A DNA stretch of 64,000 nucleotides from an uncultured Reyranella sp. (GTDB lineage: Bacteria; Pseudomonadota; Alphaproteobacteria; Reyranellales; Reyranellaceae). The stretch spans positions 62,001-126,000 of the forward strand of contig NZ_CAMFKM010000013.1 of the NCBI RefSeq assembly GCF_945957355.1. Reading direction: 5' to 3'. Shown here piece by piece: positions 41,923-50,636 of the stretch. The position numbers and the translations under genes are program-made. Numbering within the stretch: the stretch's first letter is position 1; each line of letters starts with the position of its first letter. The notes under the pieces are model-generated. The model ran no database searches. It was not told the origin of the DNA and saw nothing but the letters and a program-made list of their open reading frames with translations.

Positions 41923-42795
41923 ATGACAGGCAGCGTGCACTACGACTCCGTGTTCCGGGCAGATCTCTTCGCGGGCCGGACCATCATCGTCACCGGCGGC
42001 GGTTCCGGCCTCGGCCGCTGCACGGCTCACGAGCTGAAATCGCTCGGAGCACGCGTTGCCCTCATCGGCCGGACGATTGAGAAGCTCGAGCGGGTGAGGG
42101 AGGAACTCGGGGATCCCGATACCTACATCCACTCTGCCGACCTGCGCCGGGAGGACGAGGTCAAGGCGGCGATTGCCGGCGTGATGTCGTGGAGCGGCCG
42201 CATCGACGGGCTGGTGAACAATGCCGGCGGCCAGTTTCCCGCGCAGCTCAAGGACATCTCGCTGAACGGCTGGAACGCCGTGGTCGCGAACAACATGACC
42301 GCGACCTTTCTCGTTTCCAAGGCGGTCTATCTGGCCTCGATGGAGGCCCATGGCGGCGTCATCGTGAATGTCGGCGCCGACTTCGAGCTGGGCAACCCCG
42401 GCATGGCCCACAATGGTGCGGCCCGCGCCGGCCAGACCAACTTCACCTACAGTGCGTCGATCGAATGGGCGCACTCGGGCGTCCGCGTGAATTCCGTGAT
42501 CCCGGGCTTCATCGCCTCATCGGGCCTCGACCGCTATCCCGAGCGCGCCCACGAGGCGCTGCGGTCGGTCAAGGACCGCATTCCCGCCAAACGACATGGT
42601 ACCGAATCCGAGATCGCGGCGGCTATCGTCTACCTGCTGAGCGATGCGGCGGCCTACGTCACCGGCGCGACGCTGAGGGTCGACGGCGGATTGCACAACT
42701 ACGGTAAGTCGACCTTCTACCAGGTGCCGGATCACGACAAATCGAAGCCCTTCAATGGCTTTCCGCTCTACCGGCCGCCGAAGGTCCTGGAGTAG
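41923..42795 (+). CDS. SDR family oxidoreductase (enoyl-CoA reductase-like, YxxxK missing)
   Basis: 290 residues. Rossmann loop TGGGSGLG (24-31) and NNAGGQFPA (99-107) are intact, but the active-site helix reads HNGAARAG, so the Tyr-x3-Lys pair is replaced by Asn164 and Arg168. This pattern is typical of the 2,4-dienoyl-CoA reductase/peroxisomal trans-2-enoyl-CoA reductase-like branch, which supports reduction of an enoyl-CoA. A C-terminal tail of about 30 residues follows the GGL end of the core. GGGGAGGA precedes the ATG. It may extend the cyclase operon (27-base gap). Confidence 0.88.
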   Translation: MTGSVHYDSVFRADLFAGRTIIVTGGGSGLGRCTAHELKSLGARVALIGRTIEKLERVREELGDPDTYIHSADLRREDEVKAAIAGVMSWSGRIDGLVNNAGGQFPAQLKDISLNGWNAVVANNMTATFLVSKAVYLASMEAHGGVIVNVGADFELGNPGMAHNGAARAGQTNFTYSASIEWAHSGVRVNSVIPGFIASSGLDRYPERAHEALRSVKDRIPAKRHGTESEIAAAIVYLLSDAAAYVTGATLRVDGGLHNYGKSTFYQVPDHDKSKPFNGFPLYRPPKVLE

Positions 42796-42830
42796 GGTAG
42801 GCCGCCAGATTAACCATGGAGGAGAGAACG

Positions 42831-43358
42831 ATGCGTTTCGCCCGAGTGATGTGCGGTCTCGTCGCCACAGCCGGAGTCGCCGCCTTTTCTCTTTCCGTCC
42901 AGGCCCAGAGCCCGACCGCAAAGGCGTCGCTGAAGGACGCGACCGGCAAGGACGTCGGCGCCGTCCAGCTCGTTCAGACGCCGCACGGCGTGCTGCTCAG
43001 GATGTCGCTGAAGGGCGTGGCGCCGGGCGAGCATGCCTTCCATGTCCACGCGGTGGGCAAGTGCGAGCCGCCCTTCACCAGCGCCGGCGGGCATTTCAAT
43101 CCTGCCTCCAAGAAGCACGGCATGGAAGCCACCGAAGGTGCGCATGCCGGCGACATGCCCAACCTGTTCATCCCGGCCAACGGCGAACTGAAGATCGACG
43201 TCGCCAATTCCATGATCTCGCTGGTCAAGGGACAGCCCAATTCGGTGTTCGATACCGACGGCTCGGCGATCATCATTCATGCCGGGCCGGACGACTACAA
43301 GACGGACCCCACCGGCAATGCCGGCGACCGCATCGTCTGCGGCGTCATCACGGAGTGA
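42831..43358 (+). CDS. sodC: superoxide dismutase [Cu-Zn]
   Basis: Periplasmic Cu-Zn SOD of 175 residues. A signal peptide (about 1-24, ending SVQAQ) precedes the Greek-key barrel. Copper and zinc ligands are in HAFHVHAVG, AGGHFNP and the KHGMEATEGAHAGDMPN loop, and the disulfide cysteines are in KCEPPF and RIVCGVI. ATG 42831 is chosen because GGAGGAGAG lies just upstream; an in-frame ATG at 42816 would place that sequence inside the gene. Protects the envelope from superoxide. Confidence 0.97.
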   Translation: MRFARVMCGLVATAGVAAFSLSVQAQSPTAKASLKDATGKDVGAVQLVQTPHGVLLRMSLKGVAPGEHAFHVHAVGKCEPPFTSAGGHFNPASKKHGMEATEGAHAGDMPNLFIPANGELKIDVANSMISLVKGQPNSVFDTDGSAIIIHAGPDDYKTDPTGNAGDRIVCGVITE

Positions 43359-43418
43359 CCTGAAGGCTTCGTCCGCGACGGCGGGCGACGGCGCGTTTAC
43401 TTACCTGGAGCTGATTGA

Positions 43419-44456
43419 ATGGACCTGTCCCGTTTTCCGCGTCGCATCTACACCAACGCGCCCACGCCCATCGAACACTTGCCGCACTTCACCAAGGCCC
43501 TCGCCGCCAGCTGCCCGGGCGGCGTCGGTCCCGAGATCTGGATCAAGCGCGACGACATGCTGGGCCTGTTCCCCGGCGGCAACAAGACCCGGAAGCTGGA
43601 GTTCCTGGCGGGCGATGCGATCGCCCAGGGCTGCGACACGCTCGTCACGTGCGGGGCTCCGCAATCGAACCATTGCCGCATCACGCTTTCGGCGGCAGTG
43701 AAGGAAGGGCTGAAGTGCCGCTTCGTGATCGAGGAACGCGTGCCGGGCTCCTACAAGAAGGAAGCGGGCGGCAACAACTTCATGTTCGAACTGATGGGCG
43801 TCGAGGCGATCACGGTCGTTCCCGGTGGCACCAACATGGGTGAGGCGATGTCGAAGGTGGCGCAGGAAGTCGCCTCTCTCGGGCGCAAGGCCTATGTGAT
43901 TCCCGGCGGCGGCTCCAACGCCATTGGCGGCCTGGGCTATGTCGCCTGCGTGCAGGAGATGCAGGTCCAATGGCTGGACATGGGCTTTTCTCCCGATGCC
44001 GTGGTGGTGGGCTCGGGCAGCTCGGGCACGCATGGCGGCATGGTTGCCGGCTTCCTCGGCAACAACATAAAGGTCCCGCTGATTGGTGTCGGCGTCAGCC
44101 GTGACCCCGCAGACCAGGAGCCGCTGGTCCTCAAGGAAGCGCAGGCAGTGCTTGACCTGCTGGGCGTGGATATCAAGGTGCCGGCGTCGGCGGTGAAGAG
44201 CTTCGGTGGCTTCTGGCAGCCCAAGTACTCGGTGCCGAACAAGAAGATGGTCGAAGCCGTCCAGATGCTGGCCCGCACCGAAGGCATCCTGCTCGATCCG
44301 GTCTATACCGGAAAGATCATGGCCGGCCTGATCGGCCTCGCGCGCCAGGGTCACTTCAAGCCCGGCGCCAAGGTGCTGTTCATCCACACCGGCGGCCTGC
44401 CGTCGCTGCACGTCTACGAGGACGTGGTCCTGGGCCGCACCCAGCTCGCCGACTGA
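43419..44456 (+). CDS. D-cysteine desulfhydrase / ACC deaminase family PLP enzyme
   Basis: Fold type II PLP enzyme of 345 residues. The Schiff-base Lys56 is in GGNKTRKLEF, followed by SNHCR (phosphate or substrate loop) and GSGSSGTHGG. Family members include D-cysteine desulfhydrase, L-cysteate sulfo-lyase (CuyA) and 1-aminocyclopropane-1-carboxylate deaminase; the motifs visible here do not separate them with certainty. It releases ammonia with pyruvate (or a similar keto acid) and, for the first two, sulfide or sulfite. A strong hairpin lies 34 bases after the stop. Confidence 0.9.
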   Translation: MDLSRFPRRIYTNAPTPIEHLPHFTKALAASCPGGVGPEIWIKRDDMLGLFPGGNKTRKLEFLAGDAIAQGCDTLVTCGAPQSNHCRITLSAAVKEGLKCRFVIEERVPGSYKKEAGGNNFMFELMGVEAITVVPGGTNMGEAMSKVAQEVASLGRKAYVIPGGGSNAIGGLGYVACVQEMQVQWLDMGFSPDAVVVGSGSSGTHGGMVAGFLGNNIKVPLIGVGVSRDPADQEPLVLKEAQAVLDLLGVDIKVPASAVKSFGGFWQPKYSVPNKKMVEAVQMLARTEGILLDPVYTGKIMAGLIGLARQGHFKPGAKVLFIHTGGLPSLHVYEDVVLGRTQLAD

Positions 44457-44490
44457 CGCGACAGCGCGCTCCGCGCCGCGTTTCCATGAG

Positions 44491-44513
44491 GCATTGCGGT
44501 CATCGCGCAATGC
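44491..44513 (+). terminator. strong hairpin after the PLP enzyme gene
   Basis: GCATTGCG-GTCATCG-CGCAATGC: perfect 8-bp arms with a 7-base loop, extendable by one G-T pair and one A-T pair. It is not followed by a T-run, so it may end transcription weakly or stabilise the 3' end. The rest of 44514-44731 shows no gene. Confidence 0.45.
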
Positions 44514-44731
44514 TTCCCGTGCGCGACAGTGCGCGCAGAAGTTTCGTTCGCCATCAGGCCGCAGATCGACGAACCCGTTTCATTGACCCGAAGCGGGGCG
44601 GCGGCCAGTTTCGTCGCATGCTCTCCCGCTCATTCAGCCCTTCGTGTCGACGCTGACGCGCGACACCGTCTGATTGAAACACCCCTCATCGAACACAACG
44701 CTCCGCATCCGCGGCAGCGAACGGAGAAGTC

Positions 44732-45712
44732 ATGCTCAAGCGACGTCACCTGATGGCCGGCCTTGCCGGCGCGACCCTGGCTGCGCCTCTCGTCGTGCGC
44801 GCCCAGGCTGCCTACCCGAGCCGCTCCGTGAAGATCGTCGTGCCGTGGCCGCCGGGTGGCGGCGTGGATGCCTTCGCGCGCGTCATCCAGGCGCCGCTCA
44901 GCGCCCGGCTCGGACAGACTGTGATCGTGGAGAATATCGGTGGCAGTGCCGGCCGGGTGGGAACGCTCAGCGCCTCGCGCGCCCAGCCCGACGGCTACAC
45001 GATCCTCCTCGTCAATGACACGTTCGCGGCCACTGAGGCGCTGCCCGTCGCGGGCACGCCGGCGCTCTATCCGGCCTTCCAGCCGGTGACACTCGCCATC
45101 TCCGGTCCGCAGGGGCTGTTCACGCATCCGCGTTCGGGCTTCGTGACCGCCGAGGCCTTCGCCGCGGCGGCGAAGGCCAACCCGGGCAAGCTGAACGTCG
45201 GTGTGCCGGGACTCGGCAGCAGCCAGCATCTGACGAGCGAACTGCTGCTGCGGGCGTCCGGCGACCTTCGTGTCACGCACGTTCCCTATCGCGGCGGCGG
45301 GCCGCTGCTGCAGGACCTGATCGCGGGCAACATCGATGCCGGCGTCGTCACCTTCGCGGCCGGCGCTCAGCAGGCGCGCGGCGGCCAACTCCTGGCGCTG
45401 GCGATTACCAGTGAACACAGGTCCAAGGCGTTCGTCGACGTGCCCACGGCCGCCGAGACGATCGCACCGGGTTTCGTGCAGGCGACATGGCAGGGTCTGC
45501 TGGTGCCCAAAGGTACGCCTGCTGCCGTAACCGAGCGTTTCCACGCTGCCGTGCTGGCCGTGCTTCAGGACAAGGCCATGATCGCGCGGCTCGCCGATCT
45601 CGGCTTCGATCCCGTCGGGCTGGACGGCAAGGGTTACGGTCAGCTGTTCGACCGCACGGTCGACACGTTCGCGGGCATCGCGAAAGAAAGGAACATTGCG
45701 GCTGGCGATTGA
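44732..45712 (+). CDS. TctC/Bug-family tripartite tricarboxylate transporter receptor
   Basis: 326 residues. The N-terminus KRRHLMAGLAGATLAAPLVV is a twin-arginine-like signal ending VRAQA. The Bug-fold marks follow: VPWPPGGGVDAFAR, VENIGGSAGR and PDGYTILLV. Binds a carboxylate in the periplasm. No TctA or TctB gene is adjacent, so it must use a permease encoded elsewhere. Only moderately like the receptor at 2924, so they probably bind different ligands. Confidence 0.93.
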   Translation: MLKRRHLMAGLAGATLAAPLVVRAQAAYPSRSVKIVVPWPPGGGVDAFARVIQAPLSARLGQTVIVENIGGSAGRVGTLSASRAQPDGYTILLVNDTFAATEALPVAGTPALYPAFQPVTLAISGPQGLFTHPRSGFVTAEAFAAAAKANPGKLNVGVPGLGSSQHLTSELLLRASGDLRVTHVPYRGGGPLLQDLIAGNIDAGVVTFAAGAQQARGGQLLALAITSEHRSKAFVDVPTAAETIAPGFVQATWQGLLVPKGTPAAVTERFHAAVLAVLQDKAMIARLADLGFDPVGLDGKGYGQLFDRTVDTFAGIAKERNIAAGD

Positions 45713-45950
45713 CTCGGCCAAGGCGATCGAGGTCGCCAGCGCCAAGTGGGGCAGGCGCCCGACATGCTCAAGGTCGACCAGGTCGATCTCGATATCTGCC
45801 TCTGGCGGCAATGTCGTCCGGCCGCGCGGGAATGAGCGCTTGCCGCGGCCGCGCCGAGCGCCCATCTAGGGAGGGTGTTCGGCGACGTCTGCGTCGGCGC
45901 CTGATTCCGAAGCATCCGACGATGCATCGATGCGCAAGACGAGGTGTTAC
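45713..45950. other. non-coding or decayed stretch
   Basis: 238 bases between the Bug receptor and the small hypothetical gene. A minus-strand frame here reads coding-like for about 40 residues (DIEIDLVDLEHVGRL) but continues through the receptor gene in the wrong frame, so I do not call it. No promoter or repeat stands out. Confidence 0.3.
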
Positions 45951-46241
45951 ATGGCCCTTGAACGAAAAGCCGGAATTTCCGCCAAGCCAGCGGCCGTGCT
46001 AACGCCCGAGGAGGAGGTCACCTTGCGACGGGTTGCCTTCGGCCAGTCGGACGTGCGGGCCATGCGTGCCCAGGACCTGACCCGCTTGCGCAACCTGCGG
46101 CTGATCCAGGACGGCAAGGACGGCCCGTGCCTCACGGTCAGTGGCCGCCAACGCTTCGACGAGCTTCCCAAGGCAATGCTGATGGACAGGGGGCCCAGGG
46201 ACCTGATCTCTGCGACGACCAAGGTCTTCAAGACGAGCTGA
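45951..46241 (+). CDS. hypothetical small protein
   Basis: 96 residues, basic, without signal or membrane segments. The middle part is likely helical (TPEEEVTLRRVAFGQ, then MRAQDLTRLRNLRLIQ), followed by a predicted wing-like strand pair (LTVSGRQRFDELP), so a winged-helix DNA-binding fold is possible but unproven. GAGG lies about eight bases before the ATG. It is followed by a bidirectional terminator. Confidence 0.65.
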   Translation: MALERKAGISAKPAAVLTPEEEVTLRRVAFGQSDVRAMRAQDLTRLRNLRLIQDGKDGPCLTVSGRQRFDELPKAMLMDRGPRDLISATTKVFKTS

Positions 46242-46261
46242 CGTCGACATAGAACGCGAAA

Positions 46262-46289
46262 GGCCCCGCACCTTTCCAGGAACGGGGCC
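46262..46289. terminator. bidirectional hairpin between convergent genes
   Basis: GGCCCCG and CGGGGCC (7-bp stem) around a 14-base loop, 20 bases after the stop of the small hypothetical gene and about 90 bases after the stop of the convergent cold-shock gene. The flanking A-run (GAAAGG) on the left serves as a T-run for minus-strand transcripts. Confidence 0.5.
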
Positions 46290-46377
46290 CTATCGAGTTG
46301 CCGCTCCCGCCGCTCGCCCCAGTACATCCGTGGTGGCGTGCAGGAAGGAGGGCGATCGCCTTACCGGCGACCCGTGA

Positions 46378-46596
46378 TCAGGCTGCGGCCTTGAGGTTTT
46401 CCGCCGCCATCTTGCCGCTCCGGCGGTCGGCGACCAGCTCGAATTCGAGCTTCTGGCCCTCGCTCAGCATGCTCATGCCAGCGCGCTCAACCGCGCTGAT
46501 GTGCACGAAAGCGTCGGCGCCGCCATTGTCCGGCTGAATGAAGCCGAAGCCCTTTTGGATATTGAACCACTTAACGGTTCCCGTCGTCGTCGTCAT
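46378..46596 (-). CDS. cspA: cold-shock protein (CspA family)
   Basis: 72 residues. RNP1 (KGFGFI) and RNP2 (AFVHI) are present; residues 4-72 form the OB fold. The start ATG 46596 has AAGGGG upstream. It differs from the other window copy by an extended basic loop (LVADRRSGKMAAENLK), so the two are paralogues rather than a recent duplicate. It is divergent from a fatty acid desaturase with about 260 bases between, an arrangement that suggests shared cold control. Confidence 0.96.
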   Translation of the reverse strand: MTTTTGTVKWFNIQKGFGFIQPDNGGADAFVHISAVERAGMSMLSEGQKLEFELVADRRSGKMAAENLKAAA

Positions 46597-46855
46597 GGGA
46601 GACCCCTTTTTGACTTTGGATATGCGAGTCCGTGCCCTCTCCGCATTTGAACGAGCGGAAGAGCGCTGGAACCCGTCGAATTTGCACTGGCTTTCAGGAT
46701 CAAGTGTCGTGGAGCGGGGCCGCTGAGCAATGCCGGCGGGCGCGGACCAAATCAGATGTCCGTGTATCGACCAGCTCCATATGGTCCCTTGTTCGGACAC
46801 TATCAAGGTCCAAATGTCGTTGCTCGTCGCTTTGTGGCGACGGGCGGAGGTGCTC

Positions 46856-47890
46856 ATGGAGCCTCATCCTACCCCTCATACCGTCGATGCCGAATTGCGC
46901 GCGGCCGCGGCGTCCTTTGCGCGCCCGTCCGCACGGCAGAGCGTCCTGCAGCTCGCCACGTCATTCGGTCCCTTCCTTGCGGGCTGCGCAGCCATGTACG
47001 TCGCCTGCGGCATCTCCCCGTGGCTCGTCCTTGCCCTCGCCATACCGACTGGCGCGTTCATGGTGCGCGTGTTCATCGTCCAGCACGATTGCGGGCATGG
47101 TTCGTTCTTCGCCTCGCACCTTGCCAACACGATCGTCGGCCGGCTGTGCAGCCTGTGCACCTTCACTCCCTTCGCGAGCTGGCGCCGCCAGCATGCGCAG
47201 CATCATGCCGAATGGAACAATCTCGATCGCACCGATCGCGGCAGCGATATCTATTCATCGTGCCTCACCGTGCGCGCCTATCTCGCTTTGTCGCCTTGGC
47301 GGAGGTTCATTCACCGCCTCGTCCGTCATCCGTTGATCGCCAACTTCCTGCTGCCGCCTCTGGTGTTCGTGCTGCTCTACCGCTTGCCATTCGACACGCC
47401 GCGCGCATGGGTGCGTGAACGCCGCTCGGTCCTGCTCAGCAATGTGAGCCTCGTGGCCTTGTTCGCGACCCTCGTTCTGCTGCTGGGCTGGCGCGACGTG
47501 CTGCTGGTGCATTTGTCGATCATGGTCGTGGCGTCGATCCTCGGCGTGTGGCTGTTCACCTTGCAGCATCGCTTCTCGGGCGCGCAGTGGAGCGGTCGCG
47601 GCGCATGGCGCTATGTCGATGCGGCGATGGATGGATCGTCCTGGTTCGATCTGCCGATCGTCCTGCGCTGGCTCACCGGCAATATCGGCTTCCATCACGT
47701 CCACCATCTCAACCAGCGCATTCCAAACTACCGGCTCCCGGCAGCGCACGAGGCGGCCCAGAGCGTGCGCGCCGTTCTGCCGCTGGGATTGCGCGCCGGG
47801 CTCGCCGCGCCGCGGCTCACATTGTGGGACGAAACGTCGAACCGCCTCATTCGCTTCTGCGACGTGGCGCGGGTGCAGACGCCCGGCTGA
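46856..47890 (+). CDS. acyl-lipid/fatty acid desaturase
   Basis: Membrane di-iron desaturase of about 344 residues that inserts double bonds into membrane acyl chains. The three histidine boxes are HDCGH, HAQHH (with HAEWN) and HHVHH, in the order and spacing of the delta-12/omega-6-like desaturases. Four main hydrophobic segments lie at about 40-80, 165-180 and 205-235. GGAGG precedes ATG 46856. It is divergent from a cold-shock gene, consistent with a role in keeping membranes fluid at low temperature. Confidence 0.93.
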   Translation: MEPHPTPHTVDAELRAAAASFARPSARQSVLQLATSFGPFLAGCAAMYVACGISPWLVLALAIPTGAFMVRVFIVQHDCGHGSFFASHLANTIVGRLCSLCTFTPFASWRRQHAQHHAEWNNLDRTDRGSDIYSSCLTVRAYLALSPWRRFIHRLVRHPLIANFLLPPLVFVLLYRLPFDTPRAWVRERRSVLLSNVSLVALFATLVLLLGWRDVLLVHLSIMVVASILGVWLFTLQHRFSGAQWSGRGAWRYVDAAMDGSSWFDLPIVLRWLTGNIGFHHVHHLNQRIPNYRLPAAHEAAQSVRAVLPLGLRAGLAAPRLTLWDETSNRLIRFCDVARVQTPG

Positions 47891-47904
47891 TCTTCCTCTA
47901 GCTT

Positions 47905-47927
47905 GGGGCTCTTCAAAAAGGAGCCCC
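47905..47927 (+). promoter_or_regulatory. hairpin containing the CoA-transferase ribosome-binding site
   Basis: GGGGCTC and GAGCCCC (7-bp perfect stem) around a 9-base loop TTCAAAAAG. The AAGGAG Shine-Dalgarno of the gene starting at 47934 straddles the loop and right arm, so folding would partly hide it. It could also act as a terminator for the desaturase gene, whose stop is 15 bases upstream. Confidence 0.45.
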
Positions 47928-47933
47928 GGTCAA

Positions 47934-49151
47934 ATGTCCGTTCCCCACGGCCCGCTTCAGGGTGTCAAGGTCGTCTCCTGCTCCACTGCGCAGGCGGGCA
48001 CCGTGCCCTGGATGCTGATGGCCGATCTCGGCGCCGCCGTGATCAAGATCGAATCGCCTCAGGGCGGCGACCCGTCGCGGCGCATGACTGTCCTGCCGGG
48101 TATGGGGAGCACCTTCTTCGAGGCCAACAATCGCGGCGTTAAGAGCGTCACCCTGAACCTCAAGAGCGAGGAGGGGCGCGAGATCCTGCGCAAACTGGTC
48201 GCGAGAGCTGACATCTTCGGCCAGAACTTCCGCCCGGGTGCGGCCGAAAAGAATGGCTTTGGCTGGGAGGAGCTGCGCAAGATCAATCCAAAGCTCGTCT
48301 ATGTCTCGATCTCGGGCTACGGACCCGACGGTCCGCACGCCCACCTCCCGGGCACCGATTCGATGGCGCAGGCGCTGGGCGGCATTGCCGAGGCCTATTC
48401 CACGGCAGGCCAGAAGATGAAGACCGGCGTCGTTTCGGTGGCGGACGAAACCTGCGCGATCCTGGCCTTCGGCGGCGCCCTGGCAGCGCTCACGCACGCG
48501 CGCACGACGGGTGTCGGTCAGAAGATCGATCTCTCGCTGCTCGGCGGCCAGATACGGCTGATGGGCTGGACCCTTCAGACGGCGATGTGGCGCGACCGCA
48601 ATCCGGTCACCGGGCAGGCGCGCGTCACTGGCACGCGCGAGCGGCCGGGTATCAGCGCCAGCTTCGACGATCGCGACGGCAAGCCGCTGGTCTTCCAGAT
48701 CACCGGCCCGGAGGACTGGAAGGATGCCATGACGTCGCTCGGCTTCTACGAACATCTGGTGAAAGCGGGCTTCGCCGATCTCGGCGTAATCATCGACAAC
48801 GACCCCAAGCGCATCGAGCTTCTCGCCACTCTCGACTCCCTGTTCGCGACCGGGACGCGTGAGGACTGGGTTGCCAGGCTGCGGGCCGCCGACATCGTCT
48901 CGGCACCCATCAACACGCTGCTCGAAGCCTCGAACGATCCCGACGTCGTGGCCAACGGATACGTCACGGAGGTCGAGTACCCGAAGCTCGGCAAGAAGTT
49001 GAAGGTACATGGCACACCGTGGAAGTTCTCGAAGACGCCGGCCAAGCCCGGCATTGCGCCGGAACTGGGCGAGCATAACGACGCGGTGCTGGGGGAACTG
49101 GGCTACGGGGCGGCGGAGCTGGCCGACCTGCGCGCCCGCAAGATCATCTGA
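47934..49151 (+). CDS. CaiB/BaiF family CoA-transferase
   Basis: Class III CoA-transferase of 405 residues that moves CoA between carboxylic acids. The N-terminal Rossmann part has MLMADLGAAVIKIESPQGGDPSRRM, and the catalytic Asp is in LPGTDSMAQALGG near residue 142. The family is built as an interlocked dimer. The acid pair is unknown. It is followed after 17 bases by a DUF1348 gene. Confidence 0.93.
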   Translation: MSVPHGPLQGVKVVSCSTAQAGTVPWMLMADLGAAVIKIESPQGGDPSRRMTVLPGMGSTFFEANNRGVKSVTLNLKSEEGREILRKLVARADIFGQNFRPGAAEKNGFGWEELRKINPKLVYVSISGYGPDGPHAHLPGTDSMAQALGGIAEAYSTAGQKMKTGVVSVADETCAILAFGGALAALTHARTTGVGQKIDLSLLGGQIRLMGWTLQTAMWRDRNPVTGQARVTGTRERPGISASFDDRDGKPLVFQITGPEDWKDAMTSLGFYEHLVKAGFADLGVIIDNDPKRIELLATLDSLFATGTREDWVARLRAADIVSAPINTLLEASNDPDVVANGYVTEVEYPKLGKKLKVHGTPWKFSKTPAKPGIAPELGEHNDAVLGELGYGAAELADLRARKII

Positions 49152-49168
49152 CAGCGAGGAGAACGACG

Positions 49169-49633
49169 ATGTCCCGCCCACCCTTGCCGCCATTCACCGA
49201 GCAAACCGCGACGCAGAAGGCCCGCCTCGCAGAGGATGGCTGGAACAGCCGCGATCCCGCCAGGGTCGCGCTCGCCTATACGCAGGATAGCGAATGGCGC
49301 AACCGTACGGAGTTCATCAATGGCCGCGAGGCCATCGAAGCTTTCCTGAAGCGCAAATGGGCGCGCGAACTCGACTATCGCCTGATCAAGGAACTATGGA
49401 CCTTCGCGGGCAATCGCATCGCCGTACGCTTCGCCTATGAATTCCACGACGACAGCGGCACGTGGTTCCGTGCCTATGGCAACGAAAACTGGGAATTCGA
49501 CACCGATGGGCTGATGAAGCGACGCCTCGCCAGCATCAATGAGCATCCCATCGCCGAAGCCGATCGCAAGTTCCATTGGCCGCTGGGCCGCCGGCCCGAC
49601 GACCATCCCGGACTGAGCGCTTTCGGCTTCTGA
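49169..49633 (+). CDS. nuclear transport factor 2-like protein (DUF1348)
   Basis: 154 residues with the cone-shaped SnoaL/NTF2-like fold of DUF1348: WNSRDPARVALAYTQDSEWRNR, then INGREAIEAFL, and a basic C-terminal end with HWPLGRRPDDHPGL. Members bind small hydrophobic ligands or act as small enzymes; no catalytic residue is certain. It probably shares a transcript with the CoA-transferase (17-base gap) and converges with the RidA-like gene. Confidence 0.88.
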   Translation: MSRPPLPPFTEQTATQKARLAEDGWNSRDPARVALAYTQDSEWRNRTEFINGREAIEAFLKRKWARELDYRLIKELWTFAGNRIAVRFAYEFHDDSGTWFRAYGNENWEFDTDGLMKRRLASINEHPIAEADRKFHWPLGRRPDDHPGLSAFGF

Positions 49634-49652
49634 TCGATCCGGTAGGCGGGCC

Positions 49653-50066
49653 TCAGGGAAGGATCGCCTCGCCCTCGATCTCGACCTTGGCATTCGGATC
49701 GATCAGGGCCGACACCTGCACGAGGGTCATCGCCGGGAAGTGGCGGCCGAGCGTGGCGCCCCACGCGGCGCCGACCGCCGCGCCCGCGGCGTTGAACTCG
49801 GCGATATCGGTGACGTAGGCGCGCAGGGCGACGAGGTGCTGCGGCTGGCCGCCGGCGGCCTTCAGCACGGTCACCAGGTTCGACAGCGCGATGCGCCATT
49901 GCGTGCCGGCATCGGCCTCGGCGGGAATGTGCGCCTGCGCGGGCTCGCGCCCGATCTGGCCGGCGATGCGCACGCTTCTCGTGCCGGTGGCGACCACGGC
50001 ATGGGAGAAGCCGCGCGGGCGCGGCCAGCCTTCGGGCAGGATCGGCGTATAGGCGATGTCGGACAT
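49653..50066 (-). CDS. RidA/YjgF family protein
   Basis: 137 residues. Trimeric RidA-fold protein; the archetype deaminates reactive enamine/imine intermediates from PLP enzymes. Marks include the SHAVVATGTRSVRIAGQIG segment and the LVQVSALIDPNAKVEIEGEAI end. The Arg that binds the substrate carboxylate in canonical RidA would lie near VALRAYVTD and may be present, but subfamily assignment is uncertain. Stands alone on the minus strand. Confidence 0.88.
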   Translation of the reverse strand: MSDIAYTPILPEGWPRPRGFSHAVVATGTRSVRIAGQIGREPAQAHIPAEADAGTQWRIALSNLVTVLKAAGGQPQHLVALRAYVTDIAEFNAAGAAVGAAWGATLGRHFPAMTLVQVSALIDPNAKVEIEGEAILP

Positions 50067-50114
50067 GTCGTGTCTCCTCCGGGTTCGGTTGGAGTCACTC
50101 TATCCGTTGAGTTT

Positions 50115-50552
50115 CTAGCGTCCCACCTTCTTGAAGGCGGCGCTCGATGCGCCGTCGCCTGCGGCCTTGGAATAGCCCTGCCACGTGGTGACGAGACCGT
50201 TGGGCGCCTGGGAGATCACGAACAGCGGCTGGCCGGGACTGTAGAGCTTCACGCCGTACTTGTTCTCGACCTTGCCATTGTCGAAGCTCACGAAGGTGAC
50301 GAGCAGCCGATTGCCATCGGGCATCGCCTTGCACCGGATGGTCTCGTCGGTCTGGAAGCCCTGTGCGACCACGCGGCAGCCTTCCGGGCCGCTGACGGTG
50401 AGCGTGTGGGTCACGAAGTTCTGTGTACCGCCGGCCCCGGGCCCCAGCGCCTGCTCGTAGACATAGGTGCCGTCCCAGGGTTGGGCCGCGTGCGCGATCG
50501 AGCCGGCGGCAAGTCCGAGGCCCATGGCGAGGGCGGCGAATACAGGCTTCAT
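50115..50552 (-). CDS. hypothetical exported protein
   Basis: 145 residues. Signal peptide about 1-22 (AALAMGLGLAAGSIAHAA). The mature domain is beta-rich with a start QPWDGTYVYEQ and an inner disulfide-possible pair of cysteines (EGCRVVA and IRCKAMP), resembling small lipocalin-like or DUF5991-like secreted proteins; I cannot name a family firmly. GGAGAAGGAGAG lies just before the ATG. Divergent from the hemolysin III-like gene. Confidence 0.75.
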   Translation of the reverse strand: MKPVFAALAMGLGLAAGSIAHAAQPWDGTYVYEQALGPGAGGTQNFVTHTLTVSGPEGCRVVAQGFQTDETIRCKAMPDGNRLLVTFVSFDNGKVENKYGVKLYSPGQPLFVISQAPNGLVTTWQGYSKAAGDGASSAAFKKVGR

Positions 50553-50636
50553 GGGGCTCTCCTTCTCCGGGCCGGGGACAACGAGGCAATCATGGAACGG
50601 GTTGCGACAGGCGGCGGGTGACCTCATCGTGACCGC

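Noticed and set aside
44630..45865. 411-codon minus-strand open frame
   Set aside because: Antisense to the Bug receptor; only its first 40 or so codons lie in free DNA, and they have no start signal.
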